DNA from: DATFGK01 sp046712825
GTDB lineage: Bacteria > Actinomycetota > AC-67
NCBI GenBank assembly: GCA_046712825.1
Contig: JBKKCR010000013.1
Location: 1-10,674, forward strand
Length of the DNA stretch: 10,674 nucleotides
Direction: 5' to 3'
Shown: positions 1 to 7,624 of the stretch, one piece after another
How positions within the stretch are numbered: the stretch's first letter is position 1
How the letters are laid out: every line of letters begins with the position of its first letter
Made by a program: the position numbers and the translations under genes
The notes under the pieces: model-generated
The model's input: the letters and a program-made list of their open reading frames with translations, nothing else
Told to the model about the DNA's origin: nothing
The model's database searches: none

Positions 1-342
1 CTCGAGGCCGGCGACATCCTGCTCATCGATTCCACCCACGTCTCCAAGACCGGGAGCGACGTGAACCGGCTCTTCTTCGAGGTCCTCCCGCGCCTTCGCC
101 CCGGCGTGTGGGTTCACGTTCACGACATCTTCTATCCGTTCGAGTACCCGGAAGTCTGGGTCGCCGAAGGGCGGGCGTGGAACGAGGACTACCTGCTCCG
201 CGCATTCCTGACCTTCAGCTCGGGGTTCGAGATCGCGCTCTTCAACACGTACCTGGAGGCATTCCACGAGGACTGGTTCCGGCGCGAGATGCCACTGTGC
301 CTGAAGAACCCCGGCGGGAGCATCTGGCTGCGACGGGTGTGA
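1..342 (+). CDS. Class I SAM-dependent methyltransferase, C-terminal part (5' end outside window)
   Basis: Frame 1 is open from the first base to a TGA at 340-342, giving 113 residues with no start, so the gene begins upstream. The visible part starts in the late Rossmann core: a hydrophobic strand ending in an acidic residue (DILLIDSTHVSKTGSDVN), then a helix and strand (LPRLRPGVWVHVHDIF). The remainder, rich in aromatics with the motif EGRAWNEDYLLRAFL, matches the style of Methyltransf_24-type class I methyltransferases found near polysaccharide genes. The SAM-binding glycine motif would lie upstream and is not visible. The family call rests on remembered motif style. The acceptor is unknown; a sugar hydroxyl on a surface glycan is an inference from the neighbours. 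The stop overlaps the start of the next gene by one base (TGATG), so the two are probably co-translated. Confidence 0.8.
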   Translation, partial: LEAGDILLIDSTHVSKTGSDVNRLFFEVLPRLRPGVWVHVHDIFYPFEYPEVWVAEGRAWNEDYLLRAFLTFSSGFEIALFNTYLEAFHEDWFRREMPLCLKNPGGSIWLRRV

Positions 343-1757
343 TGGAGGCGCAACCTCGGGGGCGCCGCACGACCATCCTGGGGATCGTGGCATGGGTCGG
401 GGCCGCGGCGGGCGTCCTCGCGGTCTTCGACTTCCTCAGCGCGCGCAGCGAGCACGCGCGGCAGGGATGGCTCGTGCGCAGCGGCGACAAGTTCGCGCGA
501 CCGCCCGTATACGGACACTTCTCGCCGCACCTGAGCCGCTGGATCCTCGCGGGGATCGCGGTGGCCGCGGTCGTCGGCCTCCTCGCCTGGCTGGCCGGCC
601 GGGCCCGGGTGCCGGGGAAAGTGTTCGTCGTCGCGAGCGTGCTGGTGTTCTTTTCCTTGTCCACCGCAGTGGCGTTCGTCGGCGGCGATCGTGTCGAGGC
701 GGCCGCCGGCATGGGCGCCGACATCGACGTCCCGGTCGTCGAACGCCGGGGGGTCCGTGAGTTCGTGCATTCCTACCCGGATCTGATCGGCCGGGAGGTG
801 CGAGGTATCCACGCGATGTCGCATCCACCGGGGCGGCCGCTCTTGGCATGGCTCCTGCATAAGAGCTTCGGTGAGCACCCGCTTGCCAAAGCGGTCGCGG
901 TGGCCGCGATCTCCAGCCTCGTTCTGATCCCCGTGTGGCTGCTCACCCGCGAGATGCACGGCGAGCCGGCAGCCCGTTTCGCGCTCGTGCTCCTCGCGTC
1001 GGCGCCCGGGCCCGTGATGTTCGCGTTCGCATCCTTCGAGGCGATCGAGGCCGTCTTCCTCGTCACCGTAGGGTGGCTCTTCATCCGTGCACTCCGCGAC
1101 GACGGCAGCACGATGCACGCCGTGGGGGCCGGTTCCGTCCTGGGCGCGACGATGCTCTTCACGTTCTCGACCGGGATCGTCGCCGCGTCCCTCGGGCTCT
1201 ACGCGATCCTCACACGCCCGCGGAAGACGGCCCTGCGTGTGCTCTTCGGAGCGACAGCCGGTGGACTCGCGGCCCTCGCGCTCATGCGCGTCGCGATCGG
1301 ATTCGACCCGGTCGCCGCCTCGAGCGCGACGCGCCATCTCTTCGCCGGCCTTCCGCCCTGTCCCCCCAACCCGGGGCCGGGCACCGGCCCGTGCTACCTG
1401 CAACGCCCGTACCTCTACTGGCTCGCAGGAGCCCCGGCGGCGTGGCTTACGTTCGCGGGGGTGGCGCTGGCGGGGCTCGGGTTGCGCGAGCTCTTCGGCA
1501 GGAGCCGGCGCTACCTGATCGCGCTCGCCGTCCCACCGGCGATCCTGTACGCGTTGCCGCGGAGCGCCACGGGCTTGTTCCCCGGCGAGCTGGAACGCAC
1601 CGTCCTCTACGCGTTCCCGTTCGTGGCCGTCGCCGCCGGCGCCGCTCTGGCTCGCCTCACGAGCGAGCGCGGCGCACGCGTGCTCACCGTGGTGCTGGTT
1701 TTGCTCGCGGGAGGTCAGACGATCGTGCTGGAGGCGCTGTACCGGACGGGCTGGTGA
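342..1757 (+). CDS. Multi-pass membrane protein, GT-C-like glycosyltransferase
   Basis: A 471-residue integral membrane protein. The ATG at 342 shares its A with the upstream TGA. An in-frame start at 108 exists but would overlap the methyltransferase by 235 bases and adds low-complexity, Arg-rich sequence, so I reject it. Hydrophobic segments lie near residues 11-31, 66-86, 93-114, 182-201, 212-231, 236-250, 261-290, 300-320, 360-381, 391-405, 421-438 and 446-464. The first extracytoplasmic stretch ends in SHPPG (160-164); HPPG-type motifs followed by a helix occur in GT-C and PMT-like enzymes. Near the C-terminus, GELERTVLY (415-423) resembles a conserved loop of actinobacterial GT-C-like proteins. 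Such enzymes move a sugar from a polyprenyl-phosphate donor to an acceptor on the outer face of the membrane. A Pro/Gly-rich loop (335-352) carries two cysteines, C340 and C351. Donor and acceptor are unknown, and a flippase- or polymerase-like role cannot be excluded. Confidence 0.7.
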   Translation: MEAQPRGRRTTILGIVAWVGAAAGVLAVFDFLSARSEHARQGWLVRSGDKFARPPVYGHFSPHLSRWILAGIAVAAVVGLLAWLAGRARVPGKVFVVASVLVFFSLSTAVAFVGGDRVEAAAGMGADIDVPVVERRGVREFVHSYPDLIGREVRGIHAMSHPPGRPLLAWLLHKSFGEHPLAKAVAVAAISSLVLIPVWLLTREMHGEPAARFALVLLASAPGPVMFAFASFEAIEAVFLVTVGWLFIRALRDDGSTMHAVGAGSVLGATMLFTFSTGIVAASLGLYAILTRPRKTALRVLFGATAGGLAALALMRVAIGFDPVAASSATRHLFAGLPPCPPNPGPGTGPCYLQRPYLYWLAGAPAAWLTFAGVALAGLGLRELFGRSRRYLIALAVPPAILYALPRSATGLFPGELERTVLYAFPFVAVAAGAALARLTSERGARVLTVVLVLLAGGQTIVLEALYRTGW

Positions 1758-1768
1758 GATCCGGGCGA

Positions 1769-4700
1769 TCAGGACCGTTCGGCGAGCTCGCGGATCACCC
1801 GGCAGAACTCCTCGGACAGGGCCGGGATCGGGTGTGCGAGCGCCTTCTTATACGCGGCTTCGCGGTAGCGGTCTTGCTTGAGCTCGTCGGCCTGCATCAT
1901 CGCCGCCGTGAGGGCGTTCGGGTCGTCGAGGTCGAACGTGAGCGACACGTCCGGCGTCAACAGCTCGGCGACGCATCCCGCGGCCGGCGCGATCACGGGC
2001 CGCGCGAACGAGAACGCCAGCATCACCGAACCCGAGTTCAGCACGGATCGGTGCGGCAGCACGACGACGTCGGCCGCGTTCATGTAGAGCTGAACGTCGG
2101 CGTCGGCGATCCGGTTGAAGTTGCCGATGATCCGCGGGTCCGCTTCACACCGATCGGCGAGCGCCTCGACCTCCGGGAAGCGTCCCGGCGGGCCGACGAC
2201 GATGAGCCGCGACTCGGGCTTCGTCTGAGCCACGCGGTCGAACGCGTCGAGCAACCGGTCGACGCCCTTGTACGGCCGGATGCCGCCCAGGAAAGCGAAC
2301 ACGGTCTGATCCGGCTTGAGTCCGAGCTCCGCCCGCGCGCGCGCTTGATCGAAGATGTTCGGATACACATCCACGTACCCCGGGTGGGGAACGACCCTGA
2401 TCTTCTCTGCGGGTAGCGTGTAGTAGGCAGAGACGAACTCAGCCGTGCGCTCGCACATCACGTGGATCAGATCCGCCCGGTCCGCGAGGTCCTGCCGGAA
2501 CGCGGCTTCCTCGTCGGGGAACCGACATTCGTGCGGCATGACGTTGTGCACCGTCCACACGAGGCGAGCGCCGCGCGCTTGCAGCGCATCGACCTGACGG
2601 AGGAACTTCTTGCCGAGGTCGCGCGCCTCGCCCGGCGTCATGCCGGGGCCGAGGATCGGCGCCGTCCAGTGCACGTGGATGATCAATCGCCGGCCGAGGT
2701 TCGCCAAGCGCGAATCGACGAGCGTCGACAGATCGTCGACCGGGATCGCGGTGACCTGCTGCTTTGCCGCAGCCGAGTAGAGCATCTTCTCGTAGGGATT
2801 GCCCGGCGACTGCGGGTAGTAGGCGATGACGATCCGCTCCGACTCCTTCGCACGCACATCAAGGTCGCGCACGAACGCGTCGAACTGCCGCGCCCGCCGC
2901 TCGAACGTGTGGTCCCGAAGGACGACCTGCTGGAGCTTGCGGGCGACGCCGGCAGCTTCCTTCGGGTGCAGCAGGAAGCGGTGGATCAGCGCGTCGAGCT
3001 CGGCCGGCGTTGTGTAGGACGGGACGTCGCCGAGTCCGATCTCGCGGAGCCCGAGCGCGGCGTTGGTGATCACGAGTGCCCCGCTCGCGAGGCTCTCGAA
3101 CACCCGGGAGTTGACGTTCCCGTACGGCTGCGTCGTGTGGTTGTGGTCGTCGAGCACGACCGCCGCCTGCCGGTACAGCGACGGCAGCGCGAAGAAGCTC
3201 GCCGGGCCCTTCCAGCACGGGAGCAGGTCCTCATTGAGGCCGCGTTCTTGCCCGTAGATCCCGAGCGGGAAGTCGAGCCGGCACTTCCGGAGCGCACGGA
3301 AGAGCTGGCGCTCGCGCCCCCACAGGTTGACCGTCGTGACGGCTCCGGTCCGCTCGGTCTCGGTCGCGGGGGCGTCGAAGAGCTCGGCGTCCACGCCGAT
3401 GCGCAGGACCCCCGTCGGGCCCGGGTAGTACTTGGCGACCTCCTCGACCGAACGCTCCGACGAACAGAGCACGGCGTCGTAGAGCGGAAGCGACGGCGAC
3501 GCCCGCCAGTCGTCGGTCCGGTTGCGGATCCACGCGATGCGGGTCAGGTCGGCAGGCACCTGCATGAGATCCACGTCGTCGAGGAGCGCGAGGTACATCT
3601 GCGTCCCCTCAGGCACGTCGTACCAACGATCACGCGGCAGGTAAACGACCTCGTACCCGAGGCGCTCGAGGTACCGGCCGAGCCCGGCGGCGACGTACAC
3701 GTCGCCCCGTCCTTCCGAGAGGTCCAGGGTGTACACGGCCATCGCGATGTGCCGCTTGTCGGTCTCGAACCCAGTCTTCGACAGGGCGCGGAGGTACTCA
3801 GAACGGACCGCGTCCGCCTCGGTCAGCTCGTACTCGGCGACGACCTGCGGCATGCGAGCCGCCTTCTCGGCCGGCGTGTCGGCGGTGAGCGCAGGCCGGA
3901 GCTTCCCGCTACGCAGCTTCTTCCACGCCGCCTTCGGGCGGCGAAGCGCGCGCACCAACCCGTACGCGAGCCACCCGAGCTTCCAGATCCGCGTGTTGTA
4001 GATCTTGTTGAGCCGGCGGTGGTAGGTCCTCGCCTCTTCGCGCGCGCGCTCGACCTGCTGCCGAAGCAGGTCCTCGGCTTGCGCCGCGCCGGCTTTCTGC
4101 GCCTCGAGGAGCTGCGACTGTGTTTGGACTTCGTTCCGCAGCCGGAGGAGCTCTTTCTGCTCGATGTGGCGCTCGTTGTGCATCGCCTCGATGCGCTCCC
4201 GCAGCCCCGCCAGCTCGCGGGCGGCGTCGAGCGGCTCGACCCGCATGACGAACTGATAGGTCTGCGACTCGGGCACCTGCCGCAGCTCCTCGCGTACCTC
4301 GGGCGGGAGGTTCTCGCCGCGGAGCGAGAGCTCCGTCTGCTCGAGCGTCCGGGTCGTGCGATCGAGGCCGCGCACGAACCAGCCGTGCCGCTCGACCAGT
4401 TCGGCGAACGTCTCCTTGGTGAAGAAGCGGATGTGCGTCGAGTCGAGCAGACCCGTCTCGCGGTACCGGAATCCACCGCCCCACAGCTCGGCCACGACGC
4501 CCTCGTGCGAGGCGTTGGGGATCGACACGACGAGGAATCCGCCTTCGGCCAGGAGCTTTCGATCGTGGATCAGGTCGAGGACCGCACCGGGGCTCATCAG
4601 ATGCTCGAGCACGTCGGCGAGGATGATCACGTCGAACGACTCGCCGCGGAGCTCGTCGGCCCAATCGGTGGTCCCGAGGTCGCCGACGATCGCGCGGTCG

Positions 4701-4924
4701 ACGCCGCGGGAGCGGGCGACCTCGACTCGGCCGGGGTCGGAGTCGATCGCGGTGACGTGACGCCCGTGCGCCGCCTTCAGATACGAGGAAACGATCGCGG
4801 GGCCGGAGCCGAGGTCGAGGATGCGCTGTCCACCCTCGACCGCATAGCGGTAGATGGACGCAGCGGTATTGTTCGTCGCCTTCGGATCGAAGTCGTACTC
4901 GTAAGACGCGTGGTACTCACGCAC
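1769..4924 (-). CDS. Fused methyltransferase - coiled coil - two GT-B glycosyltransferases
   Basis: A 1051-residue multidomain protein and probably the last gene of the leftward unit. Residues 1-230 are a class I SAM methyltransferase: motif I ILDLGSGPA (35-43), acidic end of strand 2 AIDSDP (59-64), DVLEHL (104-109) and LVVSIPN (131-137). Residues 232-306 form a charged helix with heptad spacing (L241, I245, M248, L259, L262, V266, L273), a likely coiled coil. An aromatic and basic segment follows (308-336). Residues about 390-690 look like a GT-B module of the CgeB/Glyco_trans_1_2 kind: SEGRGDVY near 403, RIGVDAELF (508-516) and NSRVFESLASGALVI (605-619). Residues about 697-1051 are a second, GT4-like module: IIHVHW (748-753), TVHNVMPHE (791-799), VVPHPGY (844-850), GGIRPYKGVDRLLDAF (880-895) and a SGS...RPVIAP donor-site region (964-980). 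The GTG start at 4924 follows GGAGGAG at a 7-nt spacing and overlaps the upstream gene by 8 bases. It probably elongates and methylates a glycan at the cytoplasmic membrane; substrates are unknown. Confidence 0.88.
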   Translation of the reverse strand: MREYHASYEYDFDPKATNNTAASIYRYAVEGGQRILDLGSGPAIVSSYLKAAHGRHVTAIDSDPGRVEVARSRGVDRAIVGDLGTTDWADELRGESFDVIILADVLEHLMSPGAVLDLIHDRKLLAEGGFLVVSIPNASHEGVVAELWGGGFRYRETGLLDSTHIRFFTKETFAELVERHGWFVRGLDRTTRTLEQTELSLRGENLPPEVREELRQVPESQTYQFVMRVEPLDAARELAGLRERIEAMHNERHIEQKELLRLRNEVQTQSQLLEAQKAGAAQAEDLLRQQVERAREEARTYHRRLNKIYNTRIWKLGWLAYGLVRALRRPKAAWKKLRSGKLRPALTADTPAEKAARMPQVVAEYELTEADAVRSEYLRALSKTGFETDKRHIAMAVYTLDLSEGRGDVYVAAGLGRYLERLGYEVVYLPRDRWYDVPEGTQMYLALLDDVDLMQVPADLTRIAWIRNRTDDWRASPSLPLYDAVLCSSERSVEEVAKYYPGPTGVLRIGVDAELFDAPATETERTGAVTTVNLWGRERQLFRALRKCRLDFPLGIYGQERGLNEDLLPCWKGPASFFALPSLYRQAAVVLDDHNHTTQPYGNVNSRVFESLASGALVITNAALGLREIGLGDVPSYTTPAELDALIHRFLLHPKEAAGVARKLQQVVLRDHTFERRARQFDAFVRDLDVRAKESERIVIAYYPQSPGNPYEKMLYSAAAKQQVTAIPVDDLSTLVDSRLANLGRRLIIHVHWTAPILGPGMTPGEARDLGKKFLRQVDALQARGARLVWTVHNVMPHECRFPDEEAAFRQDLADRADLIHVMCERTAEFVSAYYTLPAEKIRVVPHPGYVDVYPNIFDQARARAELGLKPDQTVFAFLGGIRPYKGVDRLLDAFDRVAQTKPESRLIVVGPPGRFPEVEALADRCEADPRIIGNFNRIADADVQLYMNAADVVVLPHRSVLNSGSVMLAFSFARPVIAPAAGCVAELLTPDVSLTFDLDDPNALTAAMMQADELKQDRYREAAYKKALAHPIPALSEEFCRVIRELAERS

Positions 4925-5870
4925 CGGCGTACTCCTCCCAGCTGAAGGCGTTGAACTCCGGCCGCACGCCGTCGCGTCCCTCTGTCCCGTCGGCGATCGC
5001 AGCGGCGACGAGCCGCTCGTACGCCTCGGAGAAGCTCGGCGCGATCTTCTTGCGCCACTGCGAGAGAGAGCGCTCGAGATCCTCGAGCATCGTCTCGAGC
5101 GGCGCGGAGGTGAACGTACGCCCGAACAGGATCCGGTTCCGCGCGAAGTAGTAGACGTAGTAGGGCGCCGGGACGCTCCCCCACGAGCGCCGGAAATGCA
5201 GCACGCGCGAACGCGGCTCGAGGAGCACCTTCCAGCCGGCGCGGCGCGCGCGGATGTTGAAGTCCGTCTCCTCGAAGTAAAGGAAGTAGCGTTCGGGGAG
5301 GAGGCCGATCTCGTCGAACAGCTGGCGGCGAACGAGCATGCTCGCGCCGGTCGCGTAGTCGATCGCCGTCACGGTCTTCGCCTTGACATCCTCCTCGGGC
5401 TTGCCCATGTCGGGCAGGACGGGCTTGCCGCCTTGGCTCCAGTCGATCGTGCCGCCGTTGAACAGGACGGTCGTGCCGTCGTCGCCGCGTACCAGCCGGC
5501 TGCCGACGATGCCAGCCTCGGGGAACCGCGACATCGTCTGCGCCAGACGCTCGAGGCTTTCGGGCTCGACCGTGGTGTCCGGGTTGAGGATCCAGACGTA
5601 GTCGGCGTCGCGGTCCAGCGCGTACCGCAAGCCGAGGTTGTTGCCGCCGGCGAACCCGAGGTTCTCCTCGGACTGGATGAGCGGCGTCGCGCCGATGCCG
5701 GCGGTCAACTCGGCGCGGGCGGCCGCGTCCGACCCGTTGTCCACCACCACGAGGAACTGGTTGCGGTACGTGCTCTGGCGCAGCGACGCGACGCACCGGA
5801 CGGTGTCGTCGCTCCTCTGGTAGTTGAGGACGATCGTGTACACCCTTGGCGGGAACGAGGTCATGGGCAC
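4917..5870 (-). CDS. GT2-family glycosyltransferase, rhamnosyltransferase-like
   Basis: A 317-residue soluble GT-A enzyme. Motifs in order: an N-terminal strand VYTIVLNYQRSDDT (10-23), VVDNGSD (42-48), NLGFAGGNNLGL (70-81), the metal-binding NPD (96-98, in place of DxD), ATGASMLVRR (173-182) and the acidic catalytic region FEETDFNIRARRAGW (199-213). The GFAGGNN and EETDF combination is typical of the WbbL/RfbF-like GT2 group that moves rhamnose from dTDP-rhamnose onto lipid-linked or growing glycans. With rml genes upstream, dTDP-L-rhamnose is the likely donor, though this is inferred. The start may be GTG at 5870 or ATG at 5864, two codons downstream; neither has a clear Shine-Dalgarno. A 60-nt gap separates it from the upstream gene, the largest gap in the unit. 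That gap holds a poor promoter-like pair (TTGAGC, 17 nt, TAGTTT) that I do not consider sufficient to call. Confidence 0.9.
   Translation of the reverse strand: MPMTSFPPRVYTIVLNYQRSDDTVRCVASLRQSTYRNQFLVVVDNGSDAAARAELTAGIGATPLIQSEENLGFAGGNNLGLRYALDRDADYVWILNPDTTVEPESLERLAQTMSRFPEAGIVGSRLVRGDDGTTVLFNGGTIDWSQGGKPVLPDMGKPEEDVKAKTVTAIDYATGASMLVRRQLFDEIGLLPERYFLYFEETDFNIRARRAGWKVLLEPRSRVLHFRRSWGSVPAPYYVYYFARNRILFGRTFTSAPLETMLEDLERSLSQWRKKIAPSFSEAYERLVAAAIADGTEGRDGVRPEFNAFSWEEYAGA
4932..4938 (-). promoter_or_regulatory. Strong Shine-Dalgarno fixing the GTG start of the 1051-aa gene
   Basis: The plus strand reads ctcctcc here, giving GGAGGAG on the coding strand. It lies 7 nt before the GTG at 4924-4922, inside the last codons of the upstream glycosyltransferase gene. 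This supports the GTG as the true start and argues for coupled translation. Confidence 0.75.
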
Positions 5871-5930
5871 AAACTACCCAAGCGAAGGGGTGGGCTCAAC
5901 GCGGTCGATCCTCCGTGCCTGGTCACAGCC

Positions 5931-7595
5931 CTAGCGGCCGGCTACCGGACGGGCGACCACCAACACGATGTCACCGAGCCACCCGAACGGGATGCGAGGG
6001 TCGGCGACCGACGAAGCCCCCCGGACGACGCGCGCGAGGTTGGCGTTCTGCCCCTCGAGGCGCCCGGCGACGTAGGAGAGCTTGAACGAGCGGGGCGCGA
6101 CCTCCCACTCGACCATCCGGAACCCCGCGAGGGCCAGCATCTCGGACAAGGTGTGCGGCGAGAAATAGTGGAGGTGCGACCGGATGAACCACGGCCAGGT
6201 GCGCCCGCGAAGACGGCCGTGCAGCCCGTCCACGTTGACCGTCGACAGCACGAGCATCCCCTCTTCGTCGGTGACGCGTCGCAGCCGCCGGAGCGCCGCG
6301 AGCGGATCGCTCAGGTGCTCGAGCACGTCGAGCATCACGATCGAGTCGGCGCTTCCGGGCGCGTCGGCGAGGTCCTCGATGTTCCCTTGGCGCAGGTCCA
6401 CGCCGAACCGCTCGACGCCTTGCTCGACCGCCCACTTCGACGGCTCGATGCCGTGAGCATCCCAGCCGTGCTGTCCGGCGACGTCGAGGAAGACCCCCAT
6501 GTTGGAGCCCACCTCGAGCAACTTCCGGCCGCGGGCTACGAAACCGTCCATCTCGCCGGCGATCCAAGAGAAGAGCTCGCGCCGTCCCGCCTCCTCGATG
6601 AGGTAGTCCTCGTCCACCACGCGGCGGTAGCCCTCGATGATGTCCTCGTCGCCGATCGTCGGAACCGCCGAGACCATCCGGCAGCGGCGGCATTGGACGA
6701 TGTCATCGTGGCTCGACAGAGCGCTGGTCGTGCACGCGAACTCGCTCACCGGCACGTCGCCGTGCGCCGTCGCGCGGTAGACGAGGATCTGATCGGACTC
6801 GCCGCAGAGCGCGCACGTACGCTCGACCGTGGGCCCGTCGCCGAGCACGCGCCCCCGGCCCCGTTTCGCGACCGGGTTGCGCTTCCCGCGACGGCCGCGT
6901 TCGGCGAATCGCTTGGACGCGTACCCAAGGCTCCCGGTCACGTACTTCATCGACCGCGACACCGAGATCGACGACGACTCCTTCGTGTAACGGGTCGGGA
7001 TCGGAACCTCCACGACCCGTTGGCCGGCCGTCACGGCGTCGATCAAGAACTGCGAGTCGAACATGAAGTCGTCCGAGTAGCTCCGGAACGGCATCGAGAG
7101 CAGACACTTGCGCGTGTAGGCGCGCAAGCCCGAGTGCATGTCGGTGAACCGCGCGCCGAGCAAAAGGTTCTCGACCGTCGTCGTGAAGCGGTTCCCGAGG
7201 TACCGGTAGAGCGGCATCCCGCCACCCATGGGGTCGCCGAGCCCGGCGAACCGCGAGCCGAACGTCATGTCGGCGTCGCCGGCGAGGATCGGGGCGATCA
7301 GCAGCGGCACCGCCTTGGGGTCGTATTGGTAGTCCGGGTGGAGCAGCACGATGACGTCGGCACCGGCGCGCAGCGCCTCGGTGTAGCAGGTCTTCTGATT
7401 GCCACCGTAGCCGCGGTTGACCTCGTGGACATGGACCTCGATCCCGAGGTCGCGTGCGAGCTGGGCGGTCTGGTCCGAGCTGGCGTCGTCCACCAGGATG
7501 AGTTGATCCGCGACGCCGGCCGGGATGTCGGCCACCGTCTTCGCGAGGGTTGCCTCCGCGCGGTACGCGGGAAGCGTGATGACGACCTTGGGCAA
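5931..7595 (-). CDS. GT2 glycosyltransferase fused to zinc-ribbon SAM methyltransferase
   Basis: A 554-residue two-enzyme fusion. Residues 1-230 are a GT2 domain of the DPM/DPG-synthase-like type: ITLPAYRAEATL (6-17), ILVDDASSDQT (33-43), NRGYGGNQKTCY (60-71), LHPDYQYDP (85-93, DxD position) and PIPTRYTKESSSIS (198-211). No transmembrane tail follows, unlike many DPM1-like enzymes. A strongly basic linker (228-249, 11 Arg/Lys in 22) leads to a four-cysteine cluster, C261/C264 and C302/C305, probably a zinc ribbon. A class I methyltransferase core follows: LLEVGSNMGVFL (359-370), GIEPS (382-386), MLDVLEHL (421-428) and LHYFSPHTL (475-483). The C-terminus lacks the extra domain of NovU/TylC-type sugar C-methyltransferases, so O-methylation is more likely. 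The start is TTG at 7595, chosen because the GT2 fold begins at once and GGAG lies 6 nt upstream. The enzyme may attach and methylate a sugar in the same glycan; specificity is unknown. Confidence 0.87.
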   Translation of the reverse strand: MPKVVITLPAYRAEATLAKTVADIPAGVADQLILVDDASSDQTAQLARDLGIEVHVHEVNRGYGGNQKTCYTEALRAGADVIVLLHPDYQYDPKAVPLLIAPILAGDADMTFGSRFAGLGDPMGGGMPLYRYLGNRFTTTVENLLLGARFTDMHSGLRAYTRKCLLSMPFRSYSDDFMFDSQFLIDAVTAGQRVVEVPIPTRYTKESSSISVSRSMKYVTGSLGYASKRFAERGRRGKRNPVAKRGRGRVLGDGPTVERTCALCGESDQILVYRATAHGDVPVSEFACTTSALSSHDDIVQCRRCRMVSAVPTIGDEDIIEGYRRVVDEDYLIEEAGRRELFSWIAGEMDGFVARGRKLLEVGSNMGVFLDVAGQHGWDAHGIEPSKWAVEQGVERFGVDLRQGNIEDLADAPGSADSIVMLDVLEHLSDPLAALRRLRRVTDEEGMLVLSTVNVDGLHGRLRGRTWPWFIRSHLHYFSPHTLSEMLALAGFRMVEWEVAPRSFKLSYVAGRLEGQNANLARVVRGASSVADPRIPFGWLGDIVLVVARPVAGR

Positions 7596-7601
7596 GGGGT
7601 A

Positions 7602-7605
7602 CTCC
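7602..7605 (-). promoter_or_regulatory. Shine-Dalgarno supporting a TTG start
   Basis: The coding strand reads GGAG here, 6 nt before the TTG at 7595-7593. No ATG or GTG gives a better start for the GT2 domain, whose first strand begins at residue 3. The match is short, so it supports but does not prove the TTG. Confidence 0.5.
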
Positions 7606-7624
7606 GAGCCGAACGGACCTTATC

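Noticed and set aside
108..341. Upstream extension of the GT-C-like gene from 108
   Set aside because: It overlaps the methyltransferase in another frame and would add Arg-rich sequence without family similarity; the ATG at 342 fits the stop/start overlap.
2462..4945. Long plus-strand open frame of 827 codons opposite the 1051-aa gene
   Set aside because: Its product is rich in Arg, Val, Asp and His with no recognisable motif, as expected of the antisense frame of a GC-rich gene. The minus-strand frame has clear methyltransferase and glycosyltransferase motifs.
5871..5899. Promoter-like pair TTGAGC and TAGTTT with a 17-nt spacer before the 317-aa gene
   Set aside because: The -10 matches the consensus at only three positions and would give a leaderless start. 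With this GC content such pairs arise by chance, and the gap is only 60 nt.
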